Below, piece by piece: positions 7,440-10,495 of a DNA stretch of 10,495 nucleotides. A program made the position numbers and the translations under genes. The stretch lies in contig CAYURD010000127.1 of assembly GCA_964446865.1 (NCBI GenBank), positions 1 through 10,495 of the forward strand. Direction: 5' to 3'. The notes under the pieces are model-generated. The model made no database searches. It saw nothing but the letters and a program-made list of their open reading frames with translations, and had not been told where the DNA came from. Each line of letters opens with the position of its first letter. Positions within the stretch are counted from its first letter, which is position 1. The DNA comes from Glaciecola sp964446865 (GTDB taxonomy: Bacteria; Pseudomonadota; Gammaproteobacteria; Enterobacterales; Alteromonadaceae).

Positions 7440-8879
7440 GTTATTAGCTTCAAAAATATTCACGCCAGATTGTTTGTTAAGACCAACATCCAAGAATGTT
7501 TGCAGTATATAGCCCGGATGTGATGATTTTGTGCCTGGTAAGTCTTTTGCGCTCACAAAAATTGGCTCCTCAACCATAATACCCGCAGCATATTGAAATT
7601 GATCTACTTCGCCTTGATACGGTTGCCATGCGCTAAGTTTATCGGCGTGTCCTAAAGACTGCGCGCTGTGTCCAACACCAAATATTTTGCTATCTTGGTG
7701 GTCCATACTTTCGTCAAAACTTGGAAATTCTAACAATGTATCGCTTTTGACTAACTTGGCTTTGCCTGTGTTTAGGTTAGCGACTATGGTGGCCGCAACA
7801 GCCTCATCTTTGGTTCGTTGTTGACCAGTCTTCATAAGCTCAGTCATACCCGTTTGCATTAAATTGGCATTTTCGTACCAGCTTAAATTAACCTGCAAAT
7901 TAGCTTTATTTTGAGTCGCATGACCAAAATGGAAGACAAACCCGGCCGGTAACTCAAACCATTTTTGCTGCCTAAAGTCATTTTTGCTGACAACCAATAA
8001 ACGACTTCCCAAACTTGGGTTCCATTCAAATCCATCCACAAATGTGCGTGCCTTTGCTTTGGTAAATGTATAAGGCGGTATCAAAAAGATGAGCGACTCA
8101 TTGGTTTGCGCAAAATCATGCATATAGCCTTTAAAAGGTAAATCAATAATGCCGGTTTGTTGTAAGCCTGTTTTTGGCGCAATATGATAAATCACAATTT
8201 TGCCTGTTCTACCTGCATAGGGCGCAAAACCAAAGTTCCACATGTGGCCTTTTTTATCGACAAGCGGATGGGCAGAAAATGGCATTTGAGCAAGGTTTTC
8301 TTGCCAGGTTTTAATCCCGACTGTGCTCAAATCGTGCGGATTCATTTGCACTGCAGAGCCACCTTCCCATAGTGCGAGTAATTGCTCATCCCATACTTGG
8401 AGGGCAGTATTGGCGGTATTAATAGAGTCGTTGTTTCTAGCACCTATGCTGTTTTTAAGCACTGAGCCTGCACCATTATATAAAAAACGTTGGGCTTGCT
8501 CTTCGTTTTGGTATTTTTGAGTATGAATAAATTGACCCGTATGAGTCATTTGGCCATTATGAATACTGAACTTTTGTACCATGCCATCGCCATCAAACCA
8601 GTGAGTGTAACGCTGCGCATTTTCACCACTGCCTCGCTCCATTTTGGCCGGGCCGTTGCGGAAAAATGCACCATTAAGGGCCGTTGGTATCGACCCTGTT
8701 ACCTTCATTTTTAATGGTGAAAAGCTATCTTGTGTTACGGATTTCCAGCCTAAATGCCAGTCAAAGGTTGGTTTGGCTACAAAATCAGACATCGCCATCG
8801 CATTAGCTAAACCACTTGTTGCAGCGCCAGCTGCAGTGATTGCCCCAATACTTTGTTTTAAAAAGTCACGCCTTTGCAT
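7356..8879 (-). CDS. Tat-exported carotenoid-cleavage-type oxygenase (RPE65/CCD/lignostilbene dioxygenase family)
   Basis: 507 aa, a non-heme Fe(II) oxygenase of the family that splits double bonds in carotenoids, apocarotenoids or stilbenes. The substrate is not readable from sequence. The four iron ligands are His204 (SAHPL), His254 (YMHDF), His317 (FVFHFGH) and His500 (PLGFHG). The second-shell glutamates also fit (Glu172 in LWEGG, Glu384 in LEFPS, Glu438 in EEPIF), as do FRNGP (73-77) and HWFDGDGM (93-100). The N-terminus QRRDFLK followed by a hydrophobic Ala/Gly-rich stretch ending near ANAMA (residue 29) is a twin-arginine signal, so the enzyme should fold in the cytoplasm and act in the periplasm. 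I chose the ATG at 8879 because it puts the Tat motif at the N-terminus and lies 49 bp after the DUF2141 stop; an upstream TTG (8939) would overlap that gene. The full family length and C-terminus are present. Probably co-transcribed with the DUF2141 gene. Confidence 0.92.
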   Translation of the reverse strand: MQRRDFLKQSIGAITAAGAATSGLANAMAMSDFVAKPTFDWHLGWKSVTQDSFSPLKMKVTGSIPTALNGAFFRNGPAKMERGSGENAQRYTHWFDGDGMVQKFSIHNGQMTHTGQFIHTQKYQNEEQAQRFLYNGAGSVLKNSIGARNNDSINTANTALQVWDEQLLALWEGGSAVQMNPHDLSTVGIKTWQENLAQMPFSAHPLVDKKGHMWNFGFAPYAGRTGKIVIYHIAPKTGLQQTGIIDLPFKGYMHDFAQTNESLIFLIPPYTFTKAKARTFVDGFEWNPSLGSRLLVVSKNDFRQQKWFELPAGFVFHFGHATQNKANLQVNLSWYENANLMQTGMTELMKTGQQRTKDEAVAATIVANLNTGKAKLVKSDTLLEFPSFDESMDHQDSKIFGVGHSAQSLGHADKLSAWQPYQGEVDQFQYAAGIMVEEPIFVSAKDLPGTKSSHPGYILQTFLDVGLNKQSGVNIFEANNLSAGPIAQASMKRLLPLGFHGTYMNAV

Positions 8880-8928
8880 AATGATATTCCCATACTCTTT
8901 GGTGTTGATTCGTTCGTAGCTAGCGCTT

Positions 8929-9378
8929 TTAGCGAACAATTATTTCGATTTCGGCCTTATCTTTCAGGTCAAACGCTGCCTTCCTAAATTCGGGCTCGCC
9001 AAACTTGCCAACATTGTTACTAAAGCCATAGCCTTCGGATGGAATACCAAAAAGGTTTGTGTCCATTTTGCCATTGTCGTTTTCGTCATGAAAAAGCTTA
9101 ATAGCGTACTGTCCATCATCTAGCTCAGTAAAAGTATATGTAACGCTATCAGCGTTGACTGGTATTTGAGCTGTTTGCAAAGCAGCACTTTTGCCGCTGT
9201 AACTTTCTTTTGAATTAAATAATGCCACCATCAAGTTGCCTTTATGCTTTTCGATGTGCTTAAAGGTCACTTTCAATTCGTTTGCCAGTGCCACACCACC
9301 AATTGGCGCAAACAGTACAGTAGAAACACACAAGGTAGTCGCGATATTTTTTGTCATGGTTTTAATAGAAGTTTTCAT
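8929..9378 (-). CDS. Secreted DUF2141 family protein
   Basis: 149 aa, exported small beta-rich protein of unknown function. It has a Sec signal: basic start, hydrophobic core (about 11-28) and a likely cut after ALA (residues 30-32). The mature part shows the DUF2141 pattern: GNLMVALFN (47-55), a DGQYAIKLFHDEN stretch (88-100) and GIPSEGYGFSNN (111-122). DENDNGKMD (98-106) resembles a small calcium-binding loop, which is inference. The ATG at 9378 has AGGA 7 nt upstream, so it is preferred over the internal Met8. It is the first gene of a likely operon with the Tat-exported oxygenase 49 bp downstream. A joint periplasmic role with that enzyme is possible but unproven. Confidence 0.9.
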   Translation of the reverse strand: MKTSIKTMTKNIATTLCVSTVLFAPIGGVALANELKVTFKHIEKHKGNLMVALFNSKESYSGKSAALQTAQIPVNADSVTYTFTELDDGQYAIKLFHDENDNGKMDTNLFGIPSEGYGFSNNVGKFGEPEFRKAAFDLKDKAEIEIIVR

Positions 9379-9420
9379 AATTAAGTCCTGTTGTTTGATT
9401 TGACAGGATTAGCATAGCGC

Positions 9421-9524
9421 GATGGGTTTTGATAAGAATGTGCCAAAGGTTGTTTTTAATTTTGTGACTTTTGGCATATCCTTGTCACAACAAAAACGAT
9501 GTTCTTGCGTCAAGCAAACCCATC
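9421..9524. promoter_or_regulatory. Divergent control region with three inverted repeats
   Basis: Lies in the 166-bp gap between the DUF2141/oxygenase operon and the nitrilase gene. (a) GATGGGTTT (9421-9429) and AAACCCATC (9516-9524) match perfectly. (b) ATGTGCCAAAGG (9438-9449) and CTTTTGGCATAT (9468-9479) match as inverted copies at 10 of 12 positions, with centres 30 bp apart, close to three helical turns. (c) TTGTGAC (9462-9468) and GTCACAA (9484-9490) are a perfect 7-bp pair with a 15-bp spacer. Repeats at these spacings suit binding by a dimeric or looping regulator that controls both directions. No regulator gene is in the window and I found no strong -35/-10 pair. Confidence 0.45.
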
Positions 9525-9533
9525 AAACGTATT

Positions 9534-9540
9534 AAGGAAG
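9534..9540 (+). promoter_or_regulatory. Ribosome binding site selecting the GTG start of the nitrilase
   Basis: AAGGAAG lies 4 nt before GTG at 9545. An ATG at 9543 overlaps the GTG by one base but is in another frame that stops after six codons, so the GTG is the real start. Confidence 0.75.
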
Positions 9541-9544
9541 CAAT

Positions 9545-10468
9545 GTGTCTGAAAGAATCATAAGTGCGCTACAACTTGGTTCGTGCATTGAAGGAAAAAC
9601 CAAAACACTCGAAAAAATTCTAAGTTTCGAAAGTGCAATTAAACAAGCAAATTCGAGCGTAGTTGTCATGCCTGAAGCGCTTTTAGGCGGTTATCCTAAA
9701 GGCGCAGATTTTGGCACAAAAGTGGGTTACCGAAGCGATAAAGGCCGCGAAGATTTTCTGGCATACTGGCAGCAGTCTATTGAACTTGATGGCGCGGAAG
9801 TTAAAGCCATGTGCCAACTAGCCAAACGATGTAACACCTCTATTGTGATTGGCATTATAGAACGAGCAGGGGCCACCCTTTATTGCACGGCGCTATTTAT
9901 ATCGGGTAACGGACAAATTGCAGGAAAACACAGAAAACTCATGCCCACTGCCAGTGAACGTTTAATATGGGGCATGGGCGATGGTTCAACCCTACCCGTT
10001 ATTGATTCGCCAGCAGGCAAACTAGGCGCCGCAATTTGTTGGGAAAACTACATGCCCTTACTGCGCACCACCATGTATGCAAAGGGTGTTGAAATTTGGT
10101 GCGCGCCTACTGTTGATGATCGTGAAATATGGCAATCAACGATGCGGCATATTGCCTACGAAGGACGCACCTTTTTAGTCAGCGCCTGCCAATATATGCC
10201 GGCTCCCAGCAAACAAGAAGCAAACGACAAAGGATGGGTTGAAAACAAACCTTGGATACGAGGCGGCAGCGTTATTATTTCGCCAATGGGCGAGGTGTTA
10301 GCTGAGCCCCTATACGACAAAGAGGGCTTAATTAGCGCAAGCGTCAATCTAGATGACATTGTCAAAGCCCGCTATGACCTAGACCCAACCGGTCATTACT
10401 CAAGGCCAGATGTGTTTAGTCTACACGTTGATGAAAATGAAAAACCCGCTATTCAAGGACCACAATGA
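9545..10468 (+). CDS. Nitrilase (carbon-nitrogen hydrolase, nitrilase/cyanide-hydratase branch)
   Basis: 307 aa, cytoplasmic, predicted to hydrolyse a nitrile to the carboxylic acid and ammonia. The catalytic set is present: Glu44 in VMPEALLGGYPKG, Lys131 in KHRKLMPT, Cys165 in AICWENYMPLLR, plus the supporting Glu138 in PTASER. The CWENYMPLLR signature and the GHYSRPDVF segment (283-291) are typical of true nitrilases rather than amidases, CN-hydrolase domains of NAD synthetase or beta-ureidopropionase. The length is usual for a bacterial nitrilase and no signal peptide is present. It starts with GTG after a strong AAGGAAG. The gene diverges from the DUF2141/oxygenase operon and may share regulation through the inverted repeats between them. 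The natural substrate cannot be read from sequence; cyanide hydratase or dihydratase activity is a less likely alternative. Confidence 0.93.
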   Translation: MSERIISALQLGSCIEGKTKTLEKILSFESAIKQANSSVVVMPEALLGGYPKGADFGTKVGYRSDKGREDFLAYWQQSIELDGAEVKAMCQLAKRCNTSIVIGIIERAGATLYCTALFISGNGQIAGKHRKLMPTASERLIWGMGDGSTLPVIDSPAGKLGAAICWENYMPLLRTTMYAKGVEIWCAPTVDDREIWQSTMRHIAYEGRTFLVSACQYMPAPSKQEANDKGWVENKPWIRGGSVIISPMGEVLAEPLYDKEGLISASVNLDDIVKARYDLDPTGHYSRPDVFSLHVDENEKPAIQGPQ

Positions 10469-10495
10469 CCAAGAGTTCATAGTTATTGAAATTTC

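Noticed and set aside
8880..8939. Upstream TTG start adding 20 residues to the oxygenase
   Set aside because: It would overlap the DUF2141 gene and bury the RRDFLK Tat motif inside the protein. The ATG at 8879 gives a proper signal peptide.
9462..9490. TGTGA/TCACA pair as a CRP site
   Set aside because: The CRP site needs a 6-bp spacer between TGTGA and TCACA. Here the gap is far larger, so it is listed only as an unassigned inverted repeat.
9543..9563. ATG overlapping the nitrilase GTG start
   Set aside because: Its frame ends after six codons; only the GTG frame encodes the nitrilase.
10156..10365. Minus-strand open frame inside the nitrilase gene
   Set aside because: It is antisense to conserved nitrilase sequence and has no family features.
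1..10495. CRISPR array, prophage, integron or toxin-antitoxin system
   Set aside because: No regularly spaced direct repeats, no integrase, no attachment-site-like duplication and no toxin/antitoxin pair were seen.

Overview
The window looks like chromosomal DNA of a gamma-proteobacterium, most likely a marine Alteromonadales-type organism. This is inferred from moderate-to-low GC, the coding style, the mix of c-di-GMP signalling, DUF2141, Tat-exported carotenoid oxygenase and nitrilase genes, and a palindromic repeat of a kind I recall from marine gamma-proteobacteria. I found no tRNA, rRNA, CRISPR, integrase or transposase gene.

Layout. (1) 9-4403, minus: a very large (1464 aa) multipass membrane protein. 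It has three predicted periplasmic segments (two Cache-like), a cytoplasmic region resembling a STAND/AAA-type NTPase with ruined Walker motifs plus a winged-helix-like segment, and a C-terminal membrane hairpin. (2) 4404-4597: a short gap with a candidate promoter/palindrome and half of a 90-bp element with perfect 27-bp inverted ends. The other half of the element lies inside the 3' end of the next gene. (3) 4598-6943, minus: a six-TM/PAS/GGDEF/EAL c-di-GMP enzyme. Its TM3-TM4 loop carries a motif like the quinone-binding GGxxNPF of RegB, and its last residues are encoded by the repeat arm. (4) 6944-7178: an AT-rich non-coding gap. (5) 7179-7439, plus: a possible small hypothetical gene that overlaps, tail to tail, the end of the next one. 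(6) 7356-8879 and 8929-9378, minus: a probable two-gene operon in which a Sec-exported DUF2141 protein is followed by a Tat-exported carotenoid-cleavage-type oxygenase with all four iron-binding histidines. (7) 9379-9544: a divergent promoter region with three nested or overlapping inverted repeats. (8) 9545-10468, plus: a nitrilase with a complete catalytic set.

How the genes may work together. The two left-hand genes are both membrane signal-sensing proteins on one strand, but they have separate upstream regions and no proven link. The DUF2141/oxygenase pair is likely co-transcribed, and both products should work outside the cytoplasm. The nitrilase is divergent from this operon and may share control through the inverted repeats between them. 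The least explained item is the 1464-aa sensor-like protein, which has no recognisable output domain and an apparently dead nucleotide-binding site.
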